From Nitrospira sp. CG24E (lineage in GTDB: Bacteria; Nitrospirota; Nitrospiria; Nitrospirales; Nitrospiraceae), in the NCBI GenBank assembly GCA_002869895.2, contig NEWP02000021.1, forward strand, positions 195,522-248,682: DNA of 53,161 bases, read 5' to 3'. Position 1 is the first letter of the stretch; each line of letters starts with the position of its first letter. The notes beneath the pieces were generated by a model. That model had not been told where the DNA came from. It saw nothing but the letters and a program-made list of their open reading frames with translations, and made no database searches. Positions 8,569-16,825 of this stretch are shown in pieces. Position numbers and translations under genes: made by a program.

Positions 8569-9135
8569 TTATCGAATGACGGTCGGGGTTGGCTCAAGGT
8601 GGTCAAGCGCCGACTTTGGCTGGATCTGGCTCTTCAGCATGACTGCGGTGGCAGAACAGATTTTGTTGGTTTCATCGATTTGGCGATCGACAATCTTCAC
8701 TCCTTGTAAATATTCTTGAACGACTTCCTCCCGCGTGACCTCGATATCCTGTTCGAGGTCGCGCCCGGTCCGTTCACGGATGCGATCGATCATGTGTTCT
8801 TTCACGAGAATCCTGATCTGCTTGGCCAAATCAGTTCGGGCAGAGAGTTCCGACACGCGCTGGCAGATGATCGACCCCTTAGCCATGTCACCCTGACCTT
8901 TGCCGACCAAGTACTGATCTGACGAATAACTGTTCCGATCCTCGGCGGTGAGACGCGGTGCTTGACCCGGCTTGAGAGTGTCTCTGTCCTCTCCCTGCTG
9001 CTTGAGTCGTTCGAAAGATTGTTCGGCGTGACTGCGAATATCGCCGGCGTCTGCCGCGTTGACCTCAAACGGCAGCAACGCTACAGAACTGGCAATCACC
9101 AATGCGATGAACTGTTGTACTGTTCTGTTGTTCAC
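8569..9135 (-). CDS. Secreted LPP20-like domain protein
   Basis: A 188-residue protein with a GTG start three nt after the stop of the upstream gene and a GAGGAAG site overlapping that stop, so translation is probably coupled. A signal peptide (cleavage after VNAA, about residue 28) leads to a linker and then an LPP20/FlgP-like domain: LSARTDLAKQIRILVKEHM followed by RTGRDLEQDIEVTREEV and a Cys-containing end. It has no lipobox, so it is likely soluble in the periplasm. It pairs with the FlgT_N-like protein just upstream; both probably serve one envelope structure. Confidence 0.7.
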   Translation of the reverse strand: MNNRTVQQFIALVIASSVALLPFEVNAADAGDIRSHAEQSFERLKQQGEDRDTLKPGQAPRLTAEDRNSYSSDQYLVGKGQGDMAKGSIICQRVSELSARTDLAKQIRILVKEHMIDRIRERTGRDLEQDIEVTREEVVQEYLQGVKIVDRQIDETNKICSATAVMLKSQIQPKSALDHLEPTPTVIR

Positions 9136-9138
9136 CGG

Positions 9139-10296
9139 TTATCTTCCTCGTCCTCCACCATGACCATGACCGCCTCTTTGGCCGCTCCCCCCATGATGCC
9201 CGCCTCCACCGAATCCCCGCGGAGCAATCTGAGAAGGTACGCGTGGCACATGTTGGAAAGTCGGCGGATGGATTTGATTCCTTGTCGGAGGGAATTGTCC
9301 GATCATAGGTGGTGCGCCCACGGTTGATTGTTGTGGCATCTGATGCCTGACGTCAGACTGATTGTCGATGTGCGCCGGTGTTGTCGGTGTGTGATGGATG
9401 ATTTCATTCAACGTTCTCGGCAGAGTCTGAGACCCCGGTGCCGGAATGAGCTGGTAGCGTGGCATGGTCAGTGGCCTTGCCCCCGGTTGAGGGGGGATGG
9501 GTGGTTGAGGGGGCGACGGCGGCAGTCTTGTCGTAATCACTTGTTGCGCCATATGGACATGTTGGTTCGTAGGCGATAGGCCCTGGGCGACGTTCAGGAG
9601 AGCCTGGATCTGGGCCAATCTCGCAAAGGAAGAGGGGTAGACGGTTGGTGAGATGAGCACCCAATCCGTCCAGGCTTGCGACACCATGGCGTTCGATTGC
9701 ACCCGGTTCAAGATATCTTGGCGTCGCAGCGCAGCCTGTTGGGTCTGTTCCGTGGTTGAGGCTTGTCCCAAAGCTTGATTTGCGGCGTCGAGGTCCTGCT
9801 GCAGCTGATCGTTTTCCTGTTGTAGCGCGACGAGTTGCTGGCGGGCGTCTTCGTTCTCCCGCAAAGCTGCGATTGCCTGTTTCACTTCTTCTGTCTCGAT
9901 CTGAGCGACCAAATCCGTTGTGATGATAATGGTGTTCCCATCGAGCCTTGTATTGGTTGCTTGATCCAAGACAAGAACCAATCCAGCCGTATAGGTTCGA
10001 ATTTCATCTTTTGTCACATCCAGGCCGTTCACGATAGTGACGCTTTCGAGATAAACCGCGACCTGTTCCAGGGCATTTCGTTTGGCCGCCTCAGTGGCCA
10101 GCCGGATGGCGTCCTCTCGGCTGTCACGCTCTCCCATGCGGTGTTCACCCTGAGCGGTCACGACTCGGACTTCTGCCAGGGTTACCGACGGCCAAACGGA
10201 CAGGATGACGAATAACGCAAAGAGGCCCACGTTTGGTGATGGGATCCGAGGGAACGCCGGTTGAGCGGCAGTTTGCGGGGTGGAGATCTGTGGCAT
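9139..10296 (-). CDS. Secreted FlgT_N-like protein with coiled coil, Pro-rich linker and Gly/His tail
   Basis: I chose the ATG at 10296 because a GGAAGGTGAGG site precedes it; the longer frame upstream to 10431 adds only an Arg/Ser-rich stretch unlike a signal. The 385-residue protein has a signal/anchor segment (LFALFVILSVWPSVTLA), then a FlgT N-terminal-like domain (GEHRMGERDSREDAIRLATE, then NALEQVAVYLES and a strand-rich end), a Gln/Leu coiled coil, a Pro-rich linker and a tail of Gly, His and Arg. The tail could bind metal or nucleic acid. It shares its N-terminal domain with the TPR protein at 3893-5158. Likely periplasmic; function unknown. Confidence 0.7.
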   Translation of the reverse strand: MPQISTPQTAAQPAFPRIPSPNVGLFALFVILSVWPSVTLAEVRVVTAQGEHRMGERDSREDAIRLATEAAKRNALEQVAVYLESVTIVNGLDVTKDEIRTYTAGLVLVLDQATNTRLDGNTIIITTDLVAQIETEEVKQAIAALRENEDARQQLVALQQENDQLQQDLDAANQALGQASTTEQTQQAALRRQDILNRVQSNAMVSQAWTDWVLISPTVYPSSFARLAQIQALLNVAQGLSPTNQHVHMAQQVITTRLPPSPPQPPIPPQPGARPLTMPRYQLIPAPGSQTLPRTLNEIIHHTPTTPAHIDNQSDVRHQMPQQSTVGAPPMIGQFPPTRNQIHPPTFQHVPRVPSQIAPRGFGGGGHHGGSGQRGGHGHGGGRGR

Positions 10297-10519
10297 CGCC
10301 CTCACCTTCCCGACAGGATTGACGCGCCAGGAACCGCTTCGTCGGCTTCTACGAGAGTCACGATAAGCATAACACCGACCTCGACTATTGCGCCAGGAGC
10401 CGCTCCACCTGCATGAATCCTGGTAGATCATGAGAGCAGGGCCTTGTCTCGCTTGCCTTGGCGGAAAACGCCATGATAGCGTAGAAACTTCCTTGGGAGA
10501 GAATAGAAAGGACTAATCT

Positions 10520-11542
10520 GTGCACAGCTCAGTCCGCCTTGATCGCGGATGGCCGATCCGAATATTGGCCGTCGCCCTATTCATTTTCAATCTGATCCTT
10601 CCGAGAGACGAGGCGGTTGCCGCTGCATCGGCGCCGGTTTCTGCCTCAATGGCCTCGACCGAACACGTGATTCTCTTCGTTCTTGAGGGCTTCGGCCAGA
10701 ATGCGCTGAAAGGCGGTACGATGCCGACCCTCAGCCGGTTAATCAAGGAAGGATCTGTCACCTGGTCTGCCACAGCGGTGAAGCCAGCATTACGGCTGCC
10801 GACGATGGCCTCATTGATTACGGGGATGCCGGTCGAAAAACACGGGATTACCTGGAACTCCTTCGAATTCAGCCGCGGCTATCCGCGTGCTCCGAGCCTA
10901 TTTGATTATCTGGATCTCAGCGGAGGGCGGGACAGCGCAATTTTTCTCATGGACGAGTCGCTCTATCAGCTGGCAAGACCTGAACCTTATACAGATTACC
11001 AGATGTGCGGACCTCTGAAACCTGAGTGCAGCCCGGACCGAATCGTATCCTATATCCGTCAATATTTCAAGAAAGCCACCAGCGGCCATGGCTACGGACA
11101 CGCCATTCTTGCACTGCCTCATTTCCTGGTCGTCCATCTTCCTGAGGCTGGTCGAGTCGGTACGTCCAGAGGCTGGACTTCGAAGGAGTACCGTGATGCC
11201 CTTCGCTCGGTGGATAGGGCTATCCACTCCGTGTTGGATATCTATCACGAGCAGGGACTGACGAAACGGACAACCCTCTTCGTGACATCGCTCAGCGCCG
11301 AAGGCAGGGATGCAAATCAGGAACCGGCTGACGCGACTGTCCCCATGGTGCCCTGGATTGCCTCCGGGGTGGGGATTAAACCTGGTCACGCGATTCACCA
11401 GCCGGTCTCTATTTTAGATACCGGTGCGACGGTGATGCGGACGTTGGGATTACAGACCCATACCGAATGGGAGAGTCATGCCGTGGAAGAAATTTTTCAG
11501 ACAACCTTTGTGGCGGCGCCACAGGAATCTGGCCTGCAATAG
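10520..11542 (+). CDS. Secreted alkaline-phosphatase-superfamily protein with lost metal ligands (probable pseudoenzyme)
   Basis: The start is a GTG with AAAGGA 8 nt upstream. The 340-residue protein has a signal peptide (to about residue 36) and the order of type I phosphodiesterase/nucleotide pyrophosphatases: strand one VILFVLEGFG, a Thr in LRLPTMASLITGMPVEKHGI at the nucleophile site (Thr95), a later HLPEAGRVGTSRG and FVTSLSAEG. In active members these are DG, T/S, a PDxxGHxxG-like motif and SDHG. Here the first Asp is Glu56 and the Asp/His of both later motifs are absent. The fold call is by motif order only; catalysis is doubtful. It is translationally close to the small secreted protein at 11548. 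Confidence 0.7.
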   Translation: MHSSVRLDRGWPIRILAVALFIFNLILPRDEAVAAASAPVSASMASTEHVILFVLEGFGQNALKGGTMPTLSRLIKEGSVTWSATAVKPALRLPTMASLITGMPVEKHGITWNSFEFSRGYPRAPSLFDYLDLSGGRDSAIFLMDESLYQLARPEPYTDYQMCGPLKPECSPDRIVSYIRQYFKKATSGHGYGHAILALPHFLVVHLPEAGRVGTSRGWTSKEYRDALRSVDRAIHSVLDIYHEQGLTKRTTLFVTSLSAEGRDANQEPADATVPMVPWIASGVGIKPGHAIHQPVSILDTGATVMRTLGLQTHTEWESHAVEEIFQTTFVAAPQESGLQ

Positions 11543-11547
11543 ATCGC

Positions 11548-11985
11548 ATGATGCGGAAGGTTAAGAATTACCTCATTCCCTGTCTGGTCGGAACGTTGCT
11601 GGGCTTTGCAGCGGCTGTCTCGCCAGTTGCAGCCGGTCAGCCGGCCTCCTACAGTCAGGAACATGTGATCACAATCGACGCCACCACCATCAACCCTCAA
11701 TCCTGGTGGCAAGTGCCAGGCTTTACCCCCTCCATCTATGCGTCGGACCCAGAATCCATGGATGCCTACAAGACGACCGAGTCTCGTGCCCTCAAACTGA
11801 AGCCGGGGAAATATAAATTTGGAAGCTTCACGTTTGATTTTCCCTTTTCGGTGAACCTAGAGGGGAAGTTGGAGTTTGCCCAGTCGCTCGACCAATGTGT
11901 CGGGGGGCGTGGAACCCAAACCCTCACCATCCGCTGCAGCCGGACCTATCCATACGGCGGCCAGCGCGATTACCAGTATCAGTAG
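11548..11985 (+). CDS. Small secreted protein of unknown function
   Basis: I place the start at the ATG 5 nt after the upstream stop; a second ATG follows directly. The 145-residue product has a clear signal peptide (LIPCLVGTLLGFAAAVSPVAAG). The mature part is strand-rich, with YSQEHVITIDATTINPQSWW and KPGKYKFGSFTFDFPFSVNL, and a Cys pair near the end (QCVGGRGTQTLTIRCSR) that may form a disulfide. No family is recognised. No strong ribosome site is present, so translation is probably coupled to the phosphodiesterase-like gene upstream. Confidence 0.7.
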   Translation: MMRKVKNYLIPCLVGTLLGFAAAVSPVAAGQPASYSQEHVITIDATTINPQSWWQVPGFTPSIYASDPESMDAYKTTESRALKLKPGKYKFGSFTFDFPFSVNLEGKLEFAQSLDQCVGGRGTQTLTIRCSRTYPYGGQRDYQYQ

Positions 11986-11998
11986 AGGAGCGGTATCA

Positions 11999-12913
11999 AT
12001 GGCCCAGTCGCTTGAAGGTCTGTTAGAAGCGCTCGAGGATATCGACGACGCAACCCGAGAGGAGGCGTCCAAGGCTCTTGCGGAACTGGCCGACCCGACC
12101 ACAGCAGACGCGCTTATCGGTGCCTGCGGGGACGAATATTGGACTGTGCGGGCCCATGCTGGTTGGGGTGTGGCCAGGATTGGCGGGGCAAAAGCCGTGG
12201 AAGCCCTCATCGTCCTGTTTAACGACTCAATCATGGAAGTGCGGAACGATGCTGTCATGGCTATGGCTTCAATGGGAACTGCTGTCGTGGATCGCTTGAT
12301 CGCCGCATTGAAGGATGAGCGGTGGCGTGTTCGCGAGCATGCCGCGAAGACTTGTGGGGAAATAAAGGACCGGAAAGCCGTTGAGGCGCTCGTGCTCGTC
12401 TGTCGAGATCGCGATGGTGCCGTCAAGAGTGCGGTCGTAGAGGCCTTAGGAAAAATCGGCGATCCGAAGGCAATCCCAGTCCTGATCAAGCTTTTCCGTG
12501 ATCCGTCAAAAACCGTGCGAGAAACAGCCGGGACCGCACTCATCTCTATTGGTCAGCCTTCCGTCGATCCACTGATTGACTGTCTCAAGGATAAAGATTT
12601 TGTGGTCCGGTGCCACGCAGCCCGCGCACTGGGTGGGATGACGACAGACTATCAAATCGGCCGAACGTGGGTGCGGGATTCTAAAGTTGTCGATGTACTG
12701 ATTGCCGCATTGAAAGATCCGGATCGGGCCGTCCGCGAAGATGCCACGATCGCCCTGGGCCAGATCGGCGATCCCCGGGCCATCGATGCCTTGATCGAAG
12801 CGATGAAGGATGGGGCGGTCAAGCGGCATGCCATTGCGTCGCTCGGTATGATCGGCGATCCCCGCGCCTTGCCTCCTGTCCTGGATGCCTTGAAGGGGAA
12901 GGGAATTCGGTAG
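11999..12913 (+). CDS. HEAT-repeat protein, N-terminal part ending at an in-frame amber codon
   Basis: The ATG at 11999 has a GAGGAG site 6 nt upstream; a longer frame from 11876 has none. The 304 residues are HEAT (PBS-lyase-like) repeats of about 31 residues, each like DxxVRxxAAxALGxIGDPRAIDALIEAL, with an insertion TDYQIGRTWVRDSK in one repeat. The frame stops at TAG (12911-12913), but the same frame carries on with HEAT repeats to 13363, so this is probably the first two-thirds of a protein of about 454 residues. HEAT solenoids bind protein partners. It is the first of five adjacent HEAT genes. Confidence 0.8.
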   Translation: MAQSLEGLLEALEDIDDATREEASKALAELADPTTADALIGACGDEYWTVRAHAGWGVARIGGAKAVEALIVLFNDSIMEVRNDAVMAMASMGTAVVDRLIAALKDERWRVREHAAKTCGEIKDRKAVEALVLVCRDRDGAVKSAVVEALGKIGDPKAIPVLIKLFRDPSKTVRETAGTALISIGQPSVDPLIDCLKDKDFVVRCHAARALGGMTTDYQIGRTWVRDSKVVDVLIAALKDPDRAVREDATIALGQIGDPRAIDALIEAMKDGAVKRHAIASLGMIGDPRALPPVLDALKGKGIR

Positions 12914-13363
12914 GACGGGACACCGACTCCCGGTTGTATCGTCAGCGAGGATGCCTTTATCAAGGAAGCGGCAGCGACGGCGCTCGGCCAGTTCCGTGAT
13001 CCGCGCGTCATTCCGGACTTGATCATGCTGTTGAAGGATGGTGTATTGCGCGAAAAGGCCAGTGCCGCGTTGGCGGCGATCGGCGATACGGCGATCGAGC
13101 CGCTGATTGCCTTTCTCTATGATCCGAAAGCCTCCGAAGTCGTTGCAGAAGGGGAGCGGGTTCTCTCCTACGCGTCAGTCCGATTGACGGCAAAAGATGC
13201 CCTGCGGCAATTGGCCCTTGAAACACTTGAAAAGTTAGGGTGGACACCGTCACCGGAAGACGTTGTCGTCAATTCGAGTGCGGTCGACAATGCCAGGGTG
13301 GAGATGCCTCTTGGCGACTCAGGCCGATTCGGTCCTTCGGGAGATTTTGCCCAACGGGGCTAG
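12914..13363 (+). pseudogene. C-terminal part of the same HEAT-repeat protein, beyond the amber codon
   Basis: Directly after TAG (12911-12913) and in the same frame, the sequence reads DGTPTPGCIVSEDAFIKEAA and goes on with DPRVIPDLIMLLKDGVLREK, IGDTAIEPLIAFLYDP and an ending ALETLEKLGWTP. This aligns in layout with the end of the next HEAT gene (ETLTKVGWRP). A new start is possible at the ATG 13022-13024, but no ribosome site precedes it. A Tyr codon TAT/TAC changed to TAG would explain the break. Read-through, sequencing error or true decay are all possible. Confidence 0.65.
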
Positions 13364-13379
13364 CAGGGCGGAAGGGTTG

Positions 13380-13449
13380 ATCTGGTTTGTTGTGTTCGTC
13401 TGGTTAGTCTCCTCTGACCAAACAAACCAAATAAACAAGAGAAACCAGT
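13380..13449. repeat. ACCAGA-type low-complexity hairpin repeat
   Basis: The left arm contains CTGGTTTGTTGTG and CGTCTGGTTAG; the right arm holds CCAAACAAACCAAATAAAC and GAAACCAG, its imperfect reverse complement. The whole can fold into a long imperfect hairpin. Similar blocks occur at 16671-16735 and 30515-30560. It separates the first and second HEAT genes. Confidence 0.6.
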
Positions 13450-13491
13450 CCGTTCTTGCGCGTCACGCTCAAGTTGGGATTGAGGCTTTGC

Positions 13492-14574
13492 ATGGCTGAT
13501 GCGGTAGCCGAACAGATCGCAGCTCTCAGGGACGAGGATTGGGCGATTCGCGAAGAGGCTGCCATGATGCTTGGCACACTTCGGGATTCGAGGGCTGTGG
13601 TGCCGTTGGTTTCCATGCTTCGCGACGGCGATCGCGCGGTTCGTGATGCGGCTATCGGCGCACTCTTGGCCATTGGAGAGCCGGCTGTGATGCCGCTGGG
13701 TGCCTGCCTCTCCGATCCGGTGCTGACGGTTCAGGAGTTGGCCTCTTCCGTATTGGCTACCATTGCCGATGTACGGGTGCTCACCCAGCTGATTGCGGCC
13801 CTCGCGAGCCCAGACTGGATTGTGCGGATGCATGCGGCCAAAGCACTGGGGCGGATTCAAGACCCTCAGTCCGTAGGTCCGCTGGTGCCGCGACTACAAG
13901 ATTCGGTGAAGGCCGTGCGTGAGGAGGCGTCGACTGCCCTCGCGGCTATCGGGGAAGCGGCGTTTTCGTCTTTGCTTGTTGCCCTGACTCACAGTGAATG
14001 GCTGGTGCGATTGCATGCGGTAGAAGCCTTGGGGAAAACCAAGTCTCCTGAGGCGGTGGCCCCTCTGCTGTCGGTACTCTTCAACGATCGGGACAGGGCG
14101 GTTCGCGAGGATGCGATCCGCGCGCTTGGTCAGATCGGCGATCCGCGCGCGGTGGAATTCCTCGTGACGGTGATGAAGGAGTCGGGGTTGGGGCCGTTGG
14201 CGATCGAGGCCCTAGGCAGGATCGGCGATCGTCGAGCGGTGCCGGTGTTGATCGATGTTCTTGAGGGAGTAGGCCGACCGGAGGTCTCGATGCCAATCGA
14301 TGGCTGCGGCGATCAATGGGGCGAGGAACTCATCACATTGGGTGCGGCTGCCAGGGCTTTAGGTGCGATTCGAGACGAGGCGGGCATTCCGTCGCTTATC
14401 AAGGCGCTCGGCTATACGGTCACAAGGGCGGATGCCGCCGATGCGCTGACTCGATTCGGAGGCGTGGTGATCGCTCAGTTGCTCGCTCTGTTGGCACATG
14501 AGTCGGACGACAACATCCGGTACCATATCAAAGAGACGTTGACCAAGGTGGGCTGGCGGCCTGGCCGCATCTAA
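13492..14574 (+). CDS. HEAT-repeat protein
   Basis: I chose the ATG at 13492 (MADAVAEQIAALRDEDWAIR), because the protein's first HEAT helix starts there; the frame reaches up to 13456. The 360 residues comprise about ten HEAT repeats. One stretch, DRDRAVREDAIRALGQIGDP, is almost identical to one in the preceding gene (DPDRAVREDATIALGQIGDP), which points to tandem duplication. Residues about 265-285 (GRPEVSMPIDGCGDQWGEEL) form a non-helical insertion matching one in the first gene. No signal peptide or catalytic motif; a cytoplasmic binding scaffold is likely. A full palindromic repeat follows 3 nt after the stop. Confidence 0.85.
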   Translation: MADAVAEQIAALRDEDWAIREEAAMMLGTLRDSRAVVPLVSMLRDGDRAVRDAAIGALLAIGEPAVMPLGACLSDPVLTVQELASSVLATIADVRVLTQLIAALASPDWIVRMHAAKALGRIQDPQSVGPLVPRLQDSVKAVREEASTALAAIGEAAFSSLLVALTHSEWLVRLHAVEALGKTKSPEAVAPLLSVLFNDRDRAVREDAIRALGQIGDPRAVEFLVTVMKESGLGPLAIEALGRIGDRRAVPVLIDVLEGVGRPEVSMPIDGCGDQWGEELITLGAAARALGAIRDEAGIPSLIKALGYTVTRADAADALTRFGGVVIAQLLALLAHESDDNIRYHIKETLTKVGWRPGRI

Positions 14575-14576
14575 CA

Positions 14577-14697
14577 GGATGCTCAAAAAGGCCGCCAGCG
14601 TCGTTCTCGGTTCATCGAAATCCTCAACGTACCCCAGAGGGTACGCCTCCGGTTTCGATTCGCCTGCGGCCTTGCTGGACAGCCTTTTTGAGTATCC
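14577..14697. repeat. Palindromic intergenic repeat, copy B (best-preserved, 121 bp)
   Basis: Terminal inverted repeats of 16 bp with one mismatch: GGATGCTCAAAAAGGC at the left, and the reverse complement of GGATACTCAAAAAGGC at the right. Nested inside are ATCGAAA (14614-14620)/TTTCGAT (14653-14659) and the central hairpin CGTACCC (14628-14634)/GGGTACG (14639-14645) with loop CAGA. It lies between two same-strand HEAT genes, so it is not only a convergent-gene terminator. Confidence 0.85.
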
Positions 14698-14775
14698 TAT
14701 TGGGCCAATGCGCAATGGTGAATGTTGGATTTTAATTGATCACTCAGCACTTATTGCAAGTCAGACCATCGAGCT

Positions 14776-15876
14776 ATGCCGAAAGAAACGATCGAAATGC
14801 TGGTCTCTGAGCTCGTCCACGAAGAGGACTGGCGACGGATGCGAGCGACTGCTGCCTGCCTGTCTGGCGGGCCTCGTGCAGTGCAGGCTCTCGTTCATGC
14901 ATTGCAGACCGGTTTACCGGCGTTGAAATCCGAGGCGGCGACCATGCTGGCTCGTGTGAACGATCCTCAGGCCGGTGTCCCCTTGGTTGGCTTACTCCGT
15001 GATGAAGATGAGGCCGTCCGCAAGGCCGGTGCATCGGCCTTGGAACATATGGCGGGAGTGCTTGACGAGACGACCGCCGCCGCGCTGACCTCGCTGCTCT
15101 ATGCGTCGAAGGACGAGAGGGTTCGCCTGGTGGCTTCGCAGTTGCTGGGGATCATTCCAAATGCGATCGCGCCACTCTGCGAGATGTTGACCCATCAGGA
15201 CCCGGAAGCGCAGATCATGGCGGCAGAGATGCTGGAACGTTTGCTCGACCCCCGTTCGTCGGATGCGTTCATCAATGCCATGGGGCAACCGGCCGTTCGA
15301 GACATTGCCGTACGGACTCTCAAGAAATTGAGCGCCATTCGTGAGCGCATCGACCAGGTGTTGGACGAGCTTCGCGCAATCGAAGAGTTGAGCGAGCGGG
15401 AAGAGGCTCGCATGAGTACTGTGATCAATCTTCTGGCCATCGGGCGTCCAAGTGTGGAGATTTTGATCGAGTATCTGGAAGATGACGATTGGGTGGTCCG
15501 GGAAGCTGCCGCCGACCTGCTGGGGAAGATCGGCGATGTGCGCGCAGTCGAACCCTTGATGCGTCGGTTGCAGGTCGACAAAGATACAGGGGTGAAAGAA
15601 CTGGCCATGAAATCATTGGGGTTGATCGGCGATGCCAGGCCAGCCCAACTCTATATCGAAGCCATTCCCATTCGACCTCTGCGGGTCTATGCCATGGAGG
15701 CCTTGGCCAAGGTGAAAGACGTGGAAGTGTTGCGACCTTACAAGGAGCTGTTCGATCGGTTGAGGACGGATCGAGACGGCTTGGTTGCCTACAACTCAGG
15801 GTTGATCGCCGACAAACTTGAAGCGCTCGACGGGGCGCCTGTCGGGAGTCAGGGGGGGCAGGAGGACGATGAGTGA
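14776..15876 (+). CDS. HEAT-repeat protein
   Basis: A 366-residue protein starting MPKETIEMLVSELVHEEDW. HEAT repeats fill both halves (AVQALVHALQTGLPALKSEA; DDDWVVREAAADLLGKIGDV), joined by a longer charged helix (RERIDQVLDELRAIEELSER) near residues 190-215. It ends in an acidic Gly-rich tail. No transmembrane segment or catalytic motif. The last 8 nt overlap the start of the next HEAT gene, so the two are translationally coupled and probably form partners. Repeats are more diverged than in the two genes upstream. Confidence 0.85.
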   Translation: MPKETIEMLVSELVHEEDWRRMRATAACLSGGPRAVQALVHALQTGLPALKSEAATMLARVNDPQAGVPLVGLLRDEDEAVRKAGASALEHMAGVLDETTAAALTSLLYASKDERVRLVASQLLGIIPNAIAPLCEMLTHQDPEAQIMAAEMLERLLDPRSSDAFINAMGQPAVRDIAVRTLKKLSAIRERIDQVLDELRAIEELSEREEARMSTVINLLAIGRPSVEILIEYLEDDDWVVREAAADLLGKIGDVRAVEPLMRRLQVDKDTGVKELAMKSLGLIGDARPAQLYIEAIPIRPLRVYAMEALAKVKDVEVLRPYKELFDRLRTDRDGLVAYNSGLIADKLEALDGAPVGSQGGQEDDE

Positions 15877-16633
15877 CGGGATACAGGCTGAACGGATCGA
15901 ACAATTGATCGGGGCCCTTCGGGACGACAATGAGACTCTCCGCGACCATGCAATTGCCAGTTTGAGTCAAGTGGGTGAGGGCGCGGTGGGGCCGCTCATT
16001 GGCCTCATGGCGGACGAAGATGTTCTGATTCGGGAAGCGGCAACCAGTGCCATTGTGCGGATCGGTCCGTCCGTTGTCGAGCCTTTGATCGAGGCCTTGG
16101 GGGACGATGAATGGGCGATTCGCGAGCAGGCTGCGTCTGGCTTGGGCAAGTTGAAGGATCCGCGAGGGGTCGATCCCCTTGTGGAGGCGCTCAAGGACAA
16201 AGATGGCGCGGTGAGGACTGCCGCCGTCTGGGCGCTTGAGCGGATCGGCGATGCGAGCGCGGTGCCCGGGTTGATCGAAGCCTTGACCGATAACACGGTG
16301 CGTGAGGACGTGGCGCGTGTGTTGAAAAAGATCGGCGATGCGCGGGCTGTGGAGGCCTTGATCGACGGGTTGCTGGGCAATAATTGGATGGTGCGACGCC
16401 ATGCGGCCGAAGCCTTGGGCAAGATCGGCGATGTCCGTGGGGTAGTCCCCTTGATCGAATCGCTCAAGGATGAAGACTGGCTTGTGCGGCGGAATGCCGC
16501 CGAGTCGCTCGCGAGGCTTGGGGCGAAGCAGGCGATCGAACCCCTGCTCCCGCTGCTCGAAGATGAGAATACGATGGTCCAGGAAACAGTCGAAGGTGTG
16601 TTGGCGAGTCTTGGTTGGAACGCGAAGCCGTAA
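15869..16633 (+). CDS. HEAT-repeat protein
   Basis: The start is the ATG at 15869 within GGAGGACG-ATGAGTGA, which overlaps the previous stop by 8 nt; the longer frame from 15818 runs inside the previous gene. The 254-residue product is almost pure HEAT: eight regular repeats like DDEWAIREQAASGLGKLKDP, RAVEALIDGLLGNNWMVRRH and IGDVRGVVPLIESLKDEDWL. Such regular arrays form a superhelix that binds a partner. It ends with ETVEGVLASLGW, the same type of closing helix as in the other HEAT genes here. Confidence 0.85.
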   Translation: MSDGIQAERIEQLIGALRDDNETLRDHAIASLSQVGEGAVGPLIGLMADEDVLIREAATSAIVRIGPSVVEPLIEALGDDEWAIREQAASGLGKLKDPRGVDPLVEALKDKDGAVRTAAVWALERIGDASAVPGLIEALTDNTVREDVARVLKKIGDARAVEALIDGLLGNNWMVRRHAAEALGKIGDVRGVVPLIESLKDEDWLVRRNAAESLARLGAKQAIEPLLPLLEDENTMVQETVEGVLASLGWNAKP

Positions 16634-16637
16634 TACA

Positions 16638-16662
16638 GGATGCTGAAAAAGCCTGCCAGCGT
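16638..16662. repeat. Palindromic intergenic repeat, copy D (left end only)
   Basis: Only the left end is present: GGATGCTGAAAAAGCC then TGCCAGCGT, after which the sequence turns into an ACCAGA-type repeat. It starts 4 nt after the HEAT gene's stop, the same position copies A and B take behind their genes. Confidence 0.65.
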
Positions 16663-16670
16663 ATGAAGAC

Positions 16671-16735
16671 GGTTGTTTGGTTGAACGAAACCAACGAGAT
16701 GAACTAAACAAACCAGATGAACCAGATAGACCGGG
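16671..16735. repeat. ACCAGA-type low-complexity repeat
   Basis: GGTTGTTTGGTT (16671-16682) pairs with AAACCAAC shortly after, followed by short-period ACCAGAT units (AAACCAGATGAACCAGATAG). It resembles the blocks at 13380 and 30515. It joins directly to the truncated repeat copy D. Confidence 0.55.
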
Positions 16736-16825
16736 CTTGTCAGACCATAAGAAGTTCTCGTGGGTGAAAATATTTTTTCCGCGGTCGGCTAATTAATAAT
16801 TCTGCGTACGTAAAGGATACACATC

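Noticed and set aside
12911-12913. Amber codon as evidence of a recoded genetic code
   Set aside because: A normal RF1 gene is in the window, and recognised genes here end with all three stops; one TAG in a repeat gene is better explained by mutation or error.
15425-16711. A 428-codon minus-strand open frame opposite the HEAT genes
   Set aside because: It runs antisense to two well-supported HEAT genes, has an Arg/Pro/His-rich composition and no ribosome site; the regular codon pattern of the repeats keeps this frame open.
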